Positions 1-9,593 are shown, counted from the first letter of the stretch. The stretch: DNA of 64,000 nucleotides from Pseudomonas songnenensis (GCF_003696315.1 NZ_RFFN01000003.1:434001-498000), one strand, 5' to 3'. Made by a program: numbers and translations. The notes: a model not told the origin generated them from the sequence alone.

Positions 1-116
1 GAGGTGACGATGCCGGCGGCGGTCTGCACGTCGATTTCCGAGAGCACATCGCCCTGGACGATCTCCTTGATGGTGCCCTTGAACTGGTTGCGCACGTTGA
101 TGGCTTTGATGGTCAT
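1..116 (-). CDS. ssuF: SsuF, TOBE-type molybdopterin-binding-like protein (5' part only)
   Basis: Reading leftward from an ATG at 114-116, the first 38 codons give a small TOBE/molbindin-type protein starting MTIKAINVRNQFKG, with the typical 'GDVLSEIDVQTAAGIVT' strand pattern. The rest lies beyond the left edge. A GGAG Shine-Dalgarno sits 7 bases before the ATG. It is the last visible gene of the ssuEADCBF operon. SsuF is a known, poorly understood member of the Pseudomonas sulfonate locus, where it is needed for growth on sulfonates. The name rests on the fold and on its place after ssuB. Confidence 0.85.
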   Translation of the reverse strand, partial: MTIKAINVRNQFKGTIKEIVQGDVLSEIDVQTAAGIVT

Positions 117-150
117 GTCGTTGCTCCGTCTGTATGAAATTGTGATTCGG

Positions 151-951
151 TCATAGCGCCCAGCGCAGCTGGGTTGGCAGGGGGGATAGCGCCTGTGCCT
201 GAGGCGGCGACGCCGGTAAGGCCAGGACACGGTCGAGTACCTGCGCCTCCAGCACCGCCAGATGCGCATCGCCGCGGTGACGCGGGCGTGGCAGGTCGAT
301 GGGCAGGTCCAGGCCAATGCGGCCGTCTTCGATCAGGATCACCCGGTCGGCCACCGCCACCGCTTCGCTGACATCGTGAGTGACCAGCAGCACGGTGAAG
401 CCATGCCGCTGCCACAACCGTTCGATCAGCTGCTGCATCTCGATGCGGGTCAGCGCATCCAGCGCACCGAGTGGCTCGTCGAGCAACAGCAGGTGTGGAC
501 GATGGATCAGCGCCCGGGCCAGCGCGACGCGCTGCTTCTGCCCGCCGGACAGCGCCGCCGGCCAGTCATGGGCCCGCTCGCCCAGGCCAACCGCGGCCAG
601 CGCTTCCTCGGCCTGCTGGCGCCAGTTGCCGGAAAGCCCCAGACCGACGTTGTCGATCACCCGCTTCCAGGGCAGCAGGCGCGCATCCTGGAACATCAGG
701 CGAATGTCCTCGCGCACCGCGTTGAGCGAGCCGCTGCCGGCCAGCAGCTGGCCGCCGCTGGGTTGATCCAGCCCGGCCAGCAGGCGCAGCAGCGTGCTCT
801 TGCCGCAGCCGCTGCGGCCGACCACGGCGACGAACTGGCCAGCCGGGATATGCAGGTCGATGCCCTTGAGCACCCGACGCTCACCGAAGGATTTCTCGAT
901 CCTCTCGATTGCCAACGGGATGCCCTGGCGGATGCTGTGCAGTGCAGTCAT
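151..951 (-). CDS. ssuB: Aliphatic sulfonate ABC transporter, ATP-binding subunit
   Basis: A 266-residue ABC ATPase that would energise sulfonate import with SsuA and SsuC. Visible motifs are Walker [10 protein letters not shown] near residue 45, the signature [15 protein letters not shown] and Walker [13 protein letters not shown]. The start chosen is the ATG at 949-951, which overlaps the ssuC stop by four bases, a sign of translational coupling. The same frame stays open far upstream, but that part is antisense to ssuC and has no coding character. Neighbours ssuC, ssuD, ssuA and ssuE fix the substrate class as alkanesulfonates rather than nitrate or taurine. Confidence 0.95.
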   Translation of the reverse strand: MTALHSIRQGIPLAIERIEKSFGERRVLKGIDLHIPAGQFVAVVGRSGCGKSTLLRLLAGLDQPSGGQLLAGSGSLNAVREDIRLMFQDARLLPWKRVIDNVGLGLSGNWRQQAEEALAAVGLGERAHDWPAALSGGQKQRVALARALIHRPHLLLLDEPLGALDALTRIEMQQLIERLWQRHGFTVLLVTHDVSEAVAVADRVILIEDGRIGLDLPIDLPRPRHRGDAHLAVLEAQVLDRVLALPASPPQAQALSPLPTQLRWAL

Positions 952-1733
952 TGGCCACCTGCCTTGGCCTGGTAGGCCGGGTGCCAGCGCAACCACACAC
1001 GCTCCAGGCCCCTGGCCGCGACGTCGGCCAGCTTGCCGAGCACGGCGTAGAGCAGGATCGCCAGCACCACCACGTCGGTCTGCAGAAACTCGCGGGCGTT
1101 CATCGCCAGGTAACCGATGCCGGCACTGGCCGAGATCGTCTCGGCGACGATCAGGGTCAGCCACATGAAACCGAGGGCGAAGCGCACGCCAACCAGAATC
1201 GACGGCAGCGCGCCGGGCAGGATCACCTGGCGAAACAGGGCGAATCCGCTGAGTCCATAGCTGCGCGCCATTTCCACCAGCGCCGGGTCGACGTTGCGGA
1301 TGCCGTGGTAGGTGTTCAGATAGATGGGGAACAGGGTGCCGAGCGCAACGAGAAAGACCTTTGCGCTCTCGTCGATGCCGAACCAGAGAATCACCAGCGG
1401 GATCAGCGCCAGGTGCGGCACATTGCGGATCATCTGCACCGAGCTGTCGAGCAGACGCTCGCCCCAGGTCGACAAGCCGGTGATGAAACCGAGCAGCAGG
1501 CCGATGCCGCCGCCGATGGCGAAGCCGACGCCGGCGCGCCAGCCGCTGATGGCCAGATGGGTCCAGAGCTCGCCGCTGCCGAGCAGCTCCCAGCCGGCCG
1601 CAAGCACAGCGCTGGGCGCCGGCAGGATGCGGGTGGACAGCAGCCCGAGGACCACCGCGCCCTGCCAGGCCGCCAGCAGCGCGACCGGCAAGGCCCACGG
1701 CGCCAGACGCTGACCAAGAGAATTGAAGGTCAT
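948..1733 (-). CDS. ssuC: Aliphatic sulfonate ABC transporter, permease subunit
   Basis: A 261-residue inner-membrane permease of the SsuC/TauC/NrtB type. About six hydrophobic segments are visible. The cytoplasmic loop that contacts the ATPase reads [24 protein letters not shown], of which the EAA-like core is ARSYGLSG...LPGALP. It would form the channel for sulfonates delivered by SsuA. It lies 136 bp after ssuD and overlaps ssuB by four bases. Length is normal for the family. Confidence 0.95.
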   Translation of the reverse strand: MTFNSLGQRLAPWALPVALLAAWQGAVVLGLLSTRILPAPSAVLAAGWELLGSGELWTHLAISGWRAGVGFAIGGGIGLLLGFITGLSTWGERLLDSSVQMIRNVPHLALIPLVILWFGIDESAKVFLVALGTLFPIYLNTYHGIRNVDPALVEMARSYGLSGFALFRQVILPGALPSILVGVRFALGFMWLTLIVAETISASAGIGYLAMNAREFLQTDVVVLAILLYAVLGKLADVAARGLERVWLRWHPAYQAKAGGQ

Positions 1734-1834
1734 GGTTTTGCTCCGTATGTTCGATTTCGCTGACGTATGGTTTGCGGTCGGTCGCTCTCACCAACGGCTC
1801 AATGTGCACAGGCCGACCGCAGGGGCGGGGACTT

Positions 1835-1851
1835 ACCCCGTAGGACGGGGT
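1835..1851. repeat. Short perfect hairpin between ssuD and ssuC
   Basis: ACCCCGT-AGG-ACGGGGT is a perfect 7-bp inverted repeat in the only sizeable gap (1734-1869) inside the ssu operon. The flanking GGGG...CCCC tracts could lengthen the stem. There is no T-run, so it is more likely an mRNA-processing or stability hairpin, or a remnant of a REP-like element, than a terminator. That role is inference. Confidence 0.4.
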
Positions 1852-1869
1852 TCAGCCCACCACACCCAC

Positions 1870-3018
1870 TCAGCTCGCTGCTGCCGCCTTCGGCAGGATG
1901 TCGCTGGAGATCATTTCGCCGAACGGGCTGACATAGCCACGGCTCGCCGGGCGCTCGGGCTGGGCGATGTCCAGGTGCGGGAACAGCAGCTCGGCGACCC
2001 GATAGCTCTCTTCCAGGTGCGGGTAGCCGGAAAAGATGAAGGTGTCGATGCCGAGATTCGCGTATTCCCTGACCCGTGCCGCCACGGTCGGGCCGTCGCC
2101 CACCAGCGCGGTACCAGCGCCGCCGCGGACCAGGCCGACACCGGCCCAGAGGTTCGGCGCCACCACCAGGCGGTCGCGCCGCCCGCCATGCAGCGCGGCC
2201 ATGCGCTGCTGGCCGACCGAATCGAAGCGCGCCAGGGAGGCCTGGGCGCGGGCGATGGTGTCGTCGTCCAGGTGGCTGATCAGCCGGTCGGCGGCGGCCC
2301 AGGCTTCTGCATCCGTTTCCCGCACGATCACATGCAGGCGAATGCCGAAGCGCACCGTGCGACCATGCCGGGCCGCCTTCTCGCGGACCTGGGCGATCTT
2401 CTCGGCCACGGCTTCCAGCGGCTCGCCCCAGGTCAGGTACAGGTCCACCTGCTCCCCGGCCAGCTCGTGCGCGGCGTCGGATGAACCGCCGAAATACAAC
2501 GGCGGGCGTGGCTGCTGAATCGGCGGGTAGAGCAGCTTGGCGCCCTTGACCTGCAGGTGCTTGCCGTCATAGTCGACGGTGTCGCCCTCCAGCACACGCC
2601 GCCAGATGCGGGTGAATTCCACCGAAGCCTCGTAGCGCTCGGCATGGCTCAGGTGCAGGCCGTCACCGGCCAGCTCATCCGGGTCACCGCCGGTAACCAG
2701 GTTGAACAGCGCGCGACCGCCCGAGAGCCGATCCAGCGTTGCCGCCTGGCGCGCCGCCACGGTGGGCGAAATGATCCCCGGGCGCAGTGCGACGAGGAAT
2801 TTCAGGCGCTGGGTGAGCGGGATCAGCGAGGCAGCCACCAGCCAGGAATCCTCGCAGGAGCGGCCGGTGGGAATCAGCACGCCACCAAAACCGAGGCGGT
2901 CGGCGGCCTGGGCGATCTGGCCGAGGTAGCCGTGGTCGACGGCGCGGGCGCCTTCGCTGGTACCGAGGTACTTGCCGTCGCCATGGGTGGGCAGGAACCA
3001 GAAGATGTTGAGACTCAT
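1870..3018 (-). CDS. ssuD: FMNH2-dependent alkanesulfonate monooxygenase
   Basis: A 382-residue member of the bacterial-luciferase-like flavin monooxygenases. It splits alkanesulfonates to aldehyde and sulfite using FMNH2 supplied by SsuE. The N-terminus [19 protein letters not shown], the block [20 protein letters not shown] and the C-terminal [20 protein letters not shown] are hallmark SsuD segments, and the length equals that of known SsuD. Start is the ATG at 3016-3018, 47 bp downstream of ssuA. The enzyme acts in the cytoplasm; the sulfite enters cysteine synthesis. Confidence 0.97.
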   Translation of the reverse strand: MSLNIFWFLPTHGDGKYLGTSEGARAVDHGYLGQIAQAADRLGFGGVLIPTGRSCEDSWLVAASLIPLTQRLKFLVALRPGIISPTVAARQAATLDRLSGGRALFNLVTGGDPDELAGDGLHLSHAERYEASVEFTRIWRRVLEGDTVDYDGKHLQVKGAKLLYPPIQQPRPPLYFGGSSDAAHELAGEQVDLYLTWGEPLEAVAEKIAQVREKAARHGRTVRFGIRLHVIVRETDAEAWAAADRLISHLDDDTIARAQASLARFDSVGQQRMAALHGGRRDRLVVAPNLWAGVGLVRGGAGTALVGDGPTVAARVREYANLGIDTFIFSGYPHLEESYRVAELLFPHLDIAQPERPASRGYVSPFGEMISSDILPKAAAAS

Positions 3019-3065
3019 GGGTAGAACTCCGTTTTGTTCGTCGGGCGTACCGTGGGCAATGAGGG

Positions 3066-4031
3066 TTATTCCGGGTACTGGGCTATGCGCTTCGGCGCCG
3101 CCCAGACCGCGTCCTGGATGACCAGCTTTCGGGGGATCAGCTTGAGTTCGGCGAAGGTGTCGGCGATGCGCTGCTGGGCACGGACCACCTCTGGCGTGAT
3201 CGGCCGGGCGCCGTACCCCTGGCGGATCACCGCCTTGCGGGTAATTTCGCGGGACAGGCCGAGCAGCGGCGCCACCTGCTCGGTGGCCTGGTCCGGATTG
3301 GCCTCGACCCAGCGGCCGATATCTCGGATTTCGCCGATCAGGGTGCTGATGACCGCAGGATTGCGCTCGGCGAACGGACGCGCCGCGAGGTAGAACTGAT
3401 GGTTGCTGACCAGCCCCTGGCCGTCGCGCAGGGTGCGCGCCTGCAGCTGCGCCTCGGCGGCGGCCTGGAACGGATCCCAGATCACCCAGGCATCGACGCT
3501 GCCGCGCTCGAAGGCGGCGCGGGCATCGGCTGGCGGCAGGTACACCGGCTGGATGTCGCGGTACTGCAGCCCCGCCGATTCCAGCGCGCGGACCAGCAGG
3601 TAGTGCACATTGGAGCCCTTGTTCAGCGCGATCTTCTTGCCCTTGAGCTCGGCCACCGAGCGGATCGGTGAATCCTTCGGCACCAGGATCGCTTCGCCAC
3701 TGGGCGCTGGCGGCTCATGGGCGACGTAGAGCAGATCGGCACCGGCGGCCTGGGCGAACACCGGCGGGGTTTCGCCGGTCACACCGAAGTCGATGGAGCC
3801 GACATTGAGCCCTTCCAGCAGCTGCGGGCCGCCGGGGAACTCCGTCCACTGAACGTCGAAGCCCTGCCCGGCGAGCCGCTGCTCCAGCGTGCCACGGGCC
3901 TTGAGCAGCACCAGCGTGCCGTATTTCTGGTAGCCGATCCGTAGGGTTTCGGCCTGGACATGGAAAGCGCCGATGGACAGGGTCGCGGCAAGCAGGGCGA
4001 CCAGTCCTCGACGCAGGTTGCGAGTGCTCAT
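3066..4031 (-). CDS. ssuA: Sulfonate ABC transporter, periplasmic binding protein
   Basis: A 321-residue periplasmic binding protein. After a basic start ([10 protein letters not shown]) there is a signal peptide ending near HVQA, then mature [20 protein letters not shown], the usual SsuA/TauA/NrtA opening. [17 protein letters not shown] is another family block. I chose ATG 4029-4031 because AGGAG lies 7 bases upstream; an in-frame GTG two codons earlier is almost on top of that ribosome-binding site. It would hand alkanesulfonates to SsuBC. Confidence 0.94.
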   Translation of the reverse strand: MSTRNLRRGLVALLAATLSIGAFHVQAETLRIGYQKYGTLVLLKARGTLEQRLAGQGFDVQWTEFPGGPQLLEGLNVGSIDFGVTGETPPVFAQAAGADLLYVAHEPPAPSGEAILVPKDSPIRSVAELKGKKIALNKGSNVHYLLVRALESAGLQYRDIQPVYLPPADARAAFERGSVDAWVIWDPFQAAAEAQLQARTLRDGQGLVSNHQFYLAARPFAERNPAVISTLIGEIRDIGRWVEANPDQATEQVAPLLGLSREITRKAVIRQGYGARPITPEVVRAQQRIADTFAELKLIPRKLVIQDAVWAAPKRIAQYPE

Positions 4032-4129
4032 GGGCACGCTCCTCTGCGATCGGATTGGGAAGCAACCTGCTCACCCGTTGGCGGGGGAGTAAGGCGAGGT
4101 GTAGCGTCAGGGGGCCGGAGCCCGGGTTT

Positions 4130-4723
4130 TCAGATACTCCAGCGGGCGTTGGCCAGCCGGTCGTTCAACAGGTGCGGATCGAGTGGCCGCGGACATCGCG
4201 CCAGCGCCGCGAGCAGTTGTGACGCGGCGGCTTCGAGGCGCTCACGCAGCGCGTCATCCAGTCGCGCCGGCTGGTTGCCCTCGGCATAGGCGATCTGCCG
4301 GTCCACGGCGTACACGCCGTGCAGGATCTCCTGTGCCTTGAGCGCCGCCAGCACGGGCTTGAGCGCGTAGTCCAGCGCCAGCATGTGCGCCGCGCTGCCA
4401 CCGCTGGCCAGCGGCAGCACCGCCTTGTTCGCCAGCGCCCGCTCCGGCAGCAGGTCCAGCAGCGTCTTGAGCGCACCGGCGAACGACGCCTTGTACACCG
4501 GCGTGGCCACCAGCAGACCATCGGCCTGCTCGACGTGCTCGGCGAAACGCTGCACCACCGGGCTGTCGAAGCGGGCGTGAATCAGGTCGGCCGGCTCGAA
4601 ATCGCGTACGGCGTAGCGCACCACCTCCACGCCGTGGCGCTGCAGCCAGCCACCCGCCGCATCCAGCAGCACGCCGGAGCGCGAGCGCTGGCTGGGGCTG
4701 CCGGCCAGGGAAACGACCATCAT
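4130..4723 (-). CDS. ssuE: NAD(P)H-dependent FMN reductase for the sulfonate monooxygenase
   Basis: A 197-residue flavodoxin-like reductase that makes FMNH2 for SsuD. The N-terminal phosphate-binding loop [13 protein letters not shown] and the block [24 protein letters not shown] are typical of SsuE. It is the first gene of the ssuEADCBF run and starts 16 bp after the stop of lsfA, so it probably shares lsfA's transcript. Confidence 0.95.
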   Translation of the reverse strand: MMVVSLAGSPSQRSRSGVLLDAAGGWLQRHGVEVVRYAVRDFEPADLIHARFDSPVVQRFAEHVEQADGLLVATPVYKASFAGALKTLLDLLPERALANKAVLPLASGGSAAHMLALDYALKPVLAALKAQEILHGVYAVDRQIAYAEGNQPARLDDALRERLEAAASQLLAALARCPRPLDPHLLNDRLANARWSI

Positions 4724-4739
4724 CGGTGATCGTCCTCGC

Positions 4740-5378
4740 TCAGCGGTTAGGTTGCGACGTCAGGCGCAGGTACGGCTTGACCGCGCGATAGCCCTTGGGA
4801 AAGCGCTGCTTGATCTCCTCCTCGTCCTTGAGCGAGGGCACGATCACCACCTCGTCGCCGTCCTGCCAGTTGGCCGGGGTCGCGACCTTGTGGTTGTCGG
4901 TGAGCTGCAGCGAATCGATCACCCGCAGGATCTCGTGGAAGTTGCGCCCGGTGCTCGCCGGGTAGGTGATGGTCAGACGCACCTTCTTGTTCGGATCGAT
5001 GACGAACAATGAGCGCACCGTCAGGGTGTCGTTGGCGTTGGGATGAATCAGGTCGTACAGCTCGGAGACCTTGCGGTCGGCATCAGCCAGGATCGGGAAG
5101 TTGACGCGGGTGTTCTGCGTCTCGTTGATATCGTCGATCCACTTGATGTGCGAATCCACCGGGTCCACGGACAAGGCGATGGCCTTGACGTTGCGCTTGG
5201 CGAACTCGTCCTTCAGCTTGGCGGTGAAGCCCAGTTCGGTGGTGCACACCGGGGTGAAGTCGGCCGGGTGCGAGAACAGCACACCCCAGCTGTCACCCAG
5301 CCACTCGTGGAAGCGGATGCGGCCTTCGCTGGAATCCTGTTCGAAATCGGGGGCGATGTCGCCGAGGCGGATGCTCAT
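4740..5378 (-). CDS. lsfA: 1-Cys peroxiredoxin (LsfA/Prx6 type)
   Basis: A 212-residue peroxiredoxin of the Prx6 class. The peroxidatic cysteine is Cys45 in [14 protein letters not shown], and the long C-terminal region ending [13 protein letters not shown] is specific to this class. It reduces peroxides in the cytoplasm. Known LsfA of pseudomonads is induced by sulfate limitation, which matches its place just ahead of ssuEADCBF. Start is ATG 5376-5378 with AGGAG 7 bases upstream; the frame is open further upstream only as a shadow of the hydrolase gene. Confidence 0.94.
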   Translation of the reverse strand: MSIRLGDIAPDFEQDSSEGRIRFHEWLGDSWGVLFSHPADFTPVCTTELGFTAKLKDEFAKRNVKAIALSVDPVDSHIKWIDDINETQNTRVNFPILADADRKVSELYDLIHPNANDTLTVRSLFVIDPNKKVRLTITYPASTGRNFHEILRVIDSLQLTDNHKVATPANWQDGDEVVIVPSLKDEEEIKQRFPKGYRAVKPYLRLTSQPNR

Positions 5379-5425
5379 CTTCGTTCTCCTTTCTTGCGTG
5401 GGTTGCGGCATTGGTTGATAGCGAT

Positions 5426-6001
5426 TTAGGCGCGCCGTTGCGCCTGTCGCTCGATCCGGCTCTGCAAGCGGTACAGGCTGGCGAAGCCCTGCTCCCAGCG
5501 CCGATGTCCGGAGGCCACGTTGATATGCCCGGCACCGGCCAAAATCGTGGTCTCGCTGCCCCAGGCGTGGCCCATCTCGACGGCACGCGCGGCACTGGCG
5601 GCAGTGTCGTTGTCCGAGCCGATCAGCAGGCTGGCGAATGGCAAAGGCTGGCGAGGGATCGGGGCGAAGTTGCGTAATGCTTCCGGGCAGCCGCTGCGTT
5701 CGACATCCGCGGGGGCCACCAGCAGGGCGCCGCGCACCCGTTGCAGCAGCTGCGCAGGTGCCTGAGCCGCCCAGTGCGCAACCGTGATGCAGCCCAGGCT
5801 GTGCGCCACCAGAATGACCGGTTCGGTATGGCCGGCAATGCTGCACTGCAGCTCGGCGACCCAGTCTTCGCGACGCGGAAGGAGCCAGTCCTGCTGCTCC
5901 ACTCGGGCGCTGCCCGGCAGGGTGCGTTGCCAATGGCTTTGCCAATGCTCATCGGGCGAGCCGTGCCAGCCCGGCACGATCAGATAACGGATGCTGCGCA
6001 T
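5426..6001 (-). CDS. RBBP9/YdeN-type serine hydrolase
   Basis: A 191-residue alpha/beta hydrolase. The nucleophile elbow is AHSLGC (Ala instead of the first Gly of GxSxG), with a candidate Asp in LIGSDND and the catalytic His in GAGHIN. The opening YLIVPGWHGSPDEHWQSHW is typical of the RBBP9/YdeN family. Natural substrates of this family are largely unknown. It is first in the leftward transcript, 47 bp before lsfA, directly after the AT-rich control region, so sulfur-limited expression is likely. A role in sulfur ester hydrolysis is possible but unproven. Confidence 0.88.
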   Translation of the reverse strand: MRSIRYLIVPGWHGSPDEHWQSHWQRTLPGSARVEQQDWLLPRREDWVAELQCSIAGHTEPVILVAHSLGCITVAHWAAQAPAQLLQRVRGALLVAPADVERSGCPEALRNFAPIPRQPLPFASLLIGSDNDTAASAARAVEMGHAWGSETTILAGAGHINVASGHRRWEQGFASLYRLQSRIERQAQRRA

Positions 6002-6258
6002 ATCGGCGCCTCCTGTGATTCATGGCGGCCAGTCTAGACAGCAGATCGATTCGCTTAAAAAGAATAAAGAATTCTTTATTTATTCTTTTTAAGAATATGA
6101 GGTCGTCTGATAAAGAATCTTCTTGTTATTCCATAAAGATCTATAAATGTTCTTAAACAATATTTTTAAGAATATTTCGCCCACACCTATGATCCGCTCC
6201 ACGCCTTGCTGGCTACGGCCGTTCCGGTCGTCACGAAAGGCTTTCACGGAGAACAGCA
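6002..6258. promoter_or_regulatory. AT-rich divergent control region of the sulfur locus
   Basis: This gap separates the leftward hydrolase-lsfA-ssu genes from the rightward oscA-sbp-cys genes. Between about 6052 and 6178 it is strikingly AT-rich against a GC-rich background. It holds a large inverted repeat (6054-6093, listed separately) and several further AAGAAT motifs: TAAGAATAT at 6090-6098, AAAGAATCT near 6112-6120 and TTAAGAATATTT near 6165-6176. CysB-type LysR regulators bind AT-rich sites in sulfur promoters, so this is most likely where CysB drives both arms. No clean -35/-10 pair could be fixed. Confidence 0.7.
6054..6093. repeat. Large inverted repeat, candidate operator
   Basis: Left arm CTTAAAAAGAATAA (6054-6067) is perfectly complementary to right arm TTATTCTTTTTAAG (6080-6093), with a 12-base spacer. 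The spacer region itself contains a nested palindrome, AATAAAGAATTCTTTATT. Lying 53 to 92 bases from the hydrolase start on one side and about 165 from oscA on the other, it is well placed as a shared activator site. Binding by CysB is inference. Confidence 0.65.
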
Positions 6259-6438
6259 ATGACCGCGACCATTCGCAACCTCGAGGGGCAGGACGAAGCC
6301 AGCATCCTGCGCGAGATCCACAGTGCCCTGAGCGGCCTCAAGTTCGGCTCGGTTGAAATCACCGTGCACAACGGCCAGGTCGTGCAGATCGAGCGCAAGG
6401 AGAAGTTCCGCCTGCAGCCGACCGGCAAGAACGCCTGA
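6259..6438 (+). CDS. oscA: OscA, small sulfur-starvation protein (DUF2292/YezD family)
   Basis: A 59-residue ORF starting at ATG 6259 and ending at TGA 6436-6438. It reads MTATIRNLEGQDEASILREI and continues with GLKFGSVEITVHNGQVVQIE, the conserved core of the DUF2292/YezD family, and a basic tail. The context before sbp-cysTWA is that of OscA, reported in Pseudomonas as needed for using organosulfur compounds under some stresses; its biochemical role is not known. The Shine-Dalgarno is GGAG, about 7 bases upstream. Confidence 0.88.
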   Translation: MTATIRNLEGQDEASILREIHSALSGLKFGSVEITVHNGQVVQIERKEKFRLQPTGKNA

Positions 6439-6488
6439 CCCCGACTACCCCATCCATCAGCCCGACTGGACCACCGGAGGGCGTGACC

Positions 6489-6554
6489 ATGAAACGAGCC
6501 GAGACCATGAACACGCACCGGTACTGCAGCTGTCGTCCGCGAATGCGGAGCTAA
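6489..6554 (+). CDS. Possible 21-residue leader peptide with Cys-Ser-Cys
   Basis: ATG 6489 is preceded by a strong GGAGG (6476-6480) at 8 bases, yet the frame ends at TAA 6552-6554 after 21 codons: MKRAETMNTHRYCSCRPRMRS. Two cysteine codons (TGC at 6525, TGT at 6531) sit mid-peptide. Its place between oscA and sbp in a sulfur operon makes a cysteine-sensing leader peptide plausible. The sequence shows the ribosome-binding site and the ORF; translation and a regulatory role are inference. Chance ORFs of this size are common. Confidence 0.4.
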   Translation: MKRAETMNTHRYCSCRPRMRS

Positions 6555-6643
6555 TCGAGTCACTGAAAACCACCGGACACAGCTAGACCAGGTTGCAACC
6601 CGCCGGGCTGCTTCTGCCTCGCGCTGCCTGTCTTCCAGCGTGA

Positions 6644-6697
6644 TTTCAGCGACCGCCCCTGAAGCGCCAACACATACCAAATTAGTTTTTTCAGGAG
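6644..6697 (+). promoter_or_regulatory. Alternative hairpins at the sbp ribosome-binding site
   Basis: Three short segments could pair in exclusive ways: A TTCAG (6645-6649), B CCTGAA (6658-6663) and C TTCAGG (6690-6695). C overlaps the sbp Shine-Dalgarno AGGAG (6693-6697). B:C pairing would hide that site; A:B pairing would free it. The stems are only 5 to 6 bp, so this may be chance. Confidence 0.3.
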
Positions 6698-6704
6698 CTG
6701 CACC

Positions 6705-7703
6705 ATGTCCATTCGTCGCTTCGCCCTCGCCGCCCTGGCGAGCGCGCTGATCGCCGGCCCCGCACTGGCCGCCGATACCCTGCTCAACGTGTCCTACGAT
6801 CCGACGCGCGAGCTCTATGTGGAATTCAACGACGCCTTCAACAAGCACTGGCAGGCCCAGGGCCATGAGCCGATCAAGATCCAGCAATCCCATGGCGGCT
6901 CGGGCAAGCAGGCCCGTGCCGTCATCGATGGTCTGCGCGCCGATGTGGTGACGCTGGCCCTCGCTGGCGATATCGATGAGCTGCATCGCCTCGGCAAGCT
7001 GATCCCCGAGGATTGGCAGACCCGTTTGCCGGACGCCAGCACCCCCTACACCTCGACCATTGTTTTCCTGGTGCGCAAGGGCAACCCGAAAGGCATCAAG
7101 GACTGGGACGATCTGATCAAGACGGGGGTCGAGGTGATCACGCCGAACCCGAAGACCTCCGGCGGCGCACGCTGGAACTTCCTTGCCGCCTGGGCCTATG
7201 CGCAGCAGAAATACGGCACTGAGGAACAAGCACAGGAATTCGTCGGGACGCTGTACAAGAACGTGCCCGTACTGGACACCGGAGCTCGCGGCTCGACCGT
7301 CACCTTCGTCAACAACGGCATCGGCGACGTGCTGCTGGCCTGGGAGAACGAGGCCTTCCTGGCCCTGAAGGAACAGGGCGGTGAAGATTTCGAGATCATC
7401 GCGCCTTCGCTGTCGATCCTTGCCGAGCCACCGGTGGCTGTGGTGGACAAGAACGTCGAGCGTAAGGGCACGCGGGCGCTAGCCGAGGCCTATTTGAACT
7501 ACCTGTACAGCGAGGAAGGCCAGCGCATCGCGGCGAAGAACTTCTACCGGCCACGCAACGAGGCCGTGGCGGCCGAATTCAAGGATCAGTTCCCGGCGCT
7601 GAAGCTGGTCACCATCGACGGGGATTTCGGCGGCTGGAAGGCCGCACAACCGAAGTTCTTCAATGATGGCGGCGTTTTCGACCAGATCTATCAGGCCGAA
7701 TGA
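6705..7703 (+). CDS. sbp: Periplasmic sulfate-binding protein
   Basis: A 332-residue periplasmic binding protein for sulfate/thiosulfate. The signal peptide is [18 protein letters not shown] with cleavage after ALA-A, then mature [19 protein letters not shown], the classic Sbp/CysP start. Other signatures are [18 protein letters not shown] and [16 protein letters not shown]. Start ATG 6705 has AGGAG 7 bases upstream. It delivers sulfate to the CysTWA complex encoded just downstream. Confidence 0.96.
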   Translation: MSIRRFALAALASALIAGPALAADTLLNVSYDPTRELYVEFNDAFNKHWQAQGHEPIKIQQSHGGSGKQARAVIDGLRADVVTLALAGDIDELHRLGKLIPEDWQTRLPDASTPYTSTIVFLVRKGNPKGIKDWDDLIKTGVEVITPNPKTSGGARWNFLAAWAYAQQKYGTEEQAQEFVGTLYKNVPVLDTGARGSTVTFVNNGIGDVLLAWENEAFLALKEQGGEDFEIIAPSLSILAEPPVAVVDKNVERKGTRALAEAYLNYLYSEEGQRIAAKNFYRPRNEAVAAEFKDQFPALKLVTIDGDFGGWKAAQPKFFNDGGVFDQIYQAE

Positions 7704-7730
7704 AGCTACTGCGCTTGCTCATACTTCGTT

Positions 7731-7790
7731 GAAGACCGGCTCGGGCCTGCTCATTTACAGCCCGTAAACTCCGCGCCCTCGCCGGTCTTC
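7731..7790. repeat. Inverted repeat between sbp and cysT
   Basis: GAAGACCGGC (7731-7740) pairs perfectly with GCCGGTCTTC (7781-7790). The 40-base interior includes ATTTACAGCCCGTAAACT, itself a small imperfect hairpin (TTTACAG/CCCGTAAA). I recognise similar interior wording from dispersed intergenic repeats in Pseudomonas genomes, but cannot check copy number here. It probably gives a stable stem after sbp that lets the binding protein be made in excess over the permease. Confidence 0.6.
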
Positions 7791-7854
7791 GCCTTGCCTG
7801 AGCTGCGCTCGTGACGCTTCAGCCGAACCTCCTCAATCGGATCGCGATGACCAC

Positions 7855-7872
7855 GGCGGATTCTTTTCCGCC
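7855..7872 (+). repeat. Small hairpin upstream of cysT
   Basis: GGCGGA (7855-7860) pairs with TCCGCC (7867-7872) across a T-rich 6-base loop, ending 17 bases before the cysT start. No T-run follows. It may modulate translation of cysT; this is inference. Confidence 0.3.
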
Positions 7873-7889
7873 CTGTCGAAGGAATAGTC

Positions 7890-8708
7890 ATGTCCCGCCG
7901 AACCTCCTCCGTCATACCCGGCTTCGGGCTGACGCTGGGTTACACCCTGGTGTACCTCAGCCTGTTGGTGCTGATTCCCCTGGGTGCGCTGTTTCTCAAG
8001 ACCACCGAGCTCTCCTGGGCGCAGTTCATCGCCATCGTCAGCGCGCCGCGCGTGCTGGCGGCGCTCAAGCTGAGCTTCGGCACCGCCTTCGCTGCCGCCG
8101 TGCTCAATGGCGTGATCGGCACGCTGCTGGCCTGGGTGCTGGTGCGCTATCGCTTCCCCGGCCGCAAGATCATCGAGGCGATGATCGACCTGCCCTTCGC
8201 CCTGCCGACCGCGGTGGCAGGCATCGCCCTCACCGCGCTGTACGCGCCTAACGGACCGATCGGCCAGTTCGCTACCGAGCTGGGCTTCAAGATCGCCTAC
8301 AGTCCGCTGGGCATCACCCTGGCGCTGACCTTCGTCACCCTGCCCTTCGTGGTGCGCACCATTCAGCCGGTGCTCGCCGATATCCCGCGTGAAGTGGAAG
8401 AAGCCGCGGCCTGCCTCGGCGCCCGGCCGCTGCAGGTTGTTCGCCATGTGCTGCTGCCAGCGCTGCTGCCAGCCTGGCTGACCGGCTTCGCCCTGGCCTT
8501 TGCCCGCGGCGTCGGCGAGTACGGCTCGGTGATCTTCATCGCCGGCAACATGCCGATGAAGACCGAGATCCTGCCGCTGCTGATCATGGTCAAGCTGGAT
8601 CAGTACGACTACGCCGGCGCCACCGCCATCGGCGTGCTGATGCTGGTGGTGTCGTTTGTCCTGCTGCTGTTCATCAACCTGCTGCAGCGCCGCATCGCGC
8701 GTTCCTGA
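7890..8708 (+). CDS. cysT: Sulfate/thiosulfate ABC transporter permease CysT (CysU)
   Basis: A 272-residue inner-membrane permease with about six hydrophobic segments. The ATPase-docking EAA loop reads [20 protein letters not shown]. It pairs with CysW to form the channel for sulfate and thiosulfate. The block [20 protein letters not shown] is characteristic of CysT. It is followed by cysW after 13 bp. Confidence 0.95.
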   Translation: MSRRTSSVIPGFGLTLGYTLVYLSLLVLIPLGALFLKTTELSWAQFIAIVSAPRVLAALKLSFGTAFAAAVLNGVIGTLLAWVLVRYRFPGRKIIEAMIDLPFALPTAVAGIALTALYAPNGPIGQFATELGFKIAYSPLGITLALTFVTLPFVVRTIQPVLADIPREVEEAAACLGARPLQVVRHVLLPALLPAWLTGFALAFARGVGEYGSVIFIAGNMPMKTEILPLLIMVKLDQYDYAGATAIGVLMLVVSFVLLLFINLLQRRIARS

Positions 8709-8721
8709 AGAGGCCACCGAC

Positions 8722-9593
8722 ATGACTTCCGCTTCCCTATCGGTGACTGCAAACAGCACCGCCAACGCAACGCGCCGCGGCAACGCCCTTGGCCGCCGGC
8801 TGCTGATCGTCGCCGCCTGGCTGGTCTTCGCGCTGTTTCTGCTGCTGCCCCTGTTGATCGTCGTCAGCGAGGCACTGAAGCAGGGCTTCGGCACATTTTT
8901 CACCGCCATCTTCGAGCCCGACGCCCTGGCGGCGCTCAAGCTCACCCTGCTTGCCGTGGGCATCTCGGTGCCACTCAATCTGGTGTTCGGCGTCGCCGCC
9001 GCCTGGTGCGTGAGCAAGTACGAGTTCCGCGGCAAGAGCCTGCTCGTCACCCTGATAGACCTGCCGTTCTCGGTCTCCCCGGTCATCGCCGGCCTGATCT
9101 ACGTGCTCCTGTTCGGCGCCCAGGGCTATTTCGGCGAGTGGCTGAGTGATCGCGATATCCAGATCATCTTCGCCGTGCCCGGCATCGTCCTCGCGACTCT
9201 GTTCGTCACCGTGCCCTTCGTCGCCCGCGAGCTGATCCCGCTGATGCAGGAGCAGGGCAGTACCGAAGAGGAAGCCGCGCGGCTTCTCGGCGCCAGCGGC
9301 TGGCAGATGTTCTGGCACATCACCCTGCCGAACATCAAATGGGGCCTGATCTACGGCGTGGTGCTCTGCACCGCGCGGGCGATGGGCGAGTTCGGCGCCG
9401 TGTCGGTGGTCTCCGGGCATATCCGCGGGCTGACCAACACCCTGCCGCTGCACGTCGAGATTCTCTACAACGAATACAACCATGTCGCCGCGTTCAGCGT
9501 GGCCAGCCTGCTGCTGGCCCTGGCGCTGGTGATCCTGCTGCTCAAGCAGTGGAGCGAATCGCGCATCGCGCGCCTGAAAACCGGAGCACAGCC

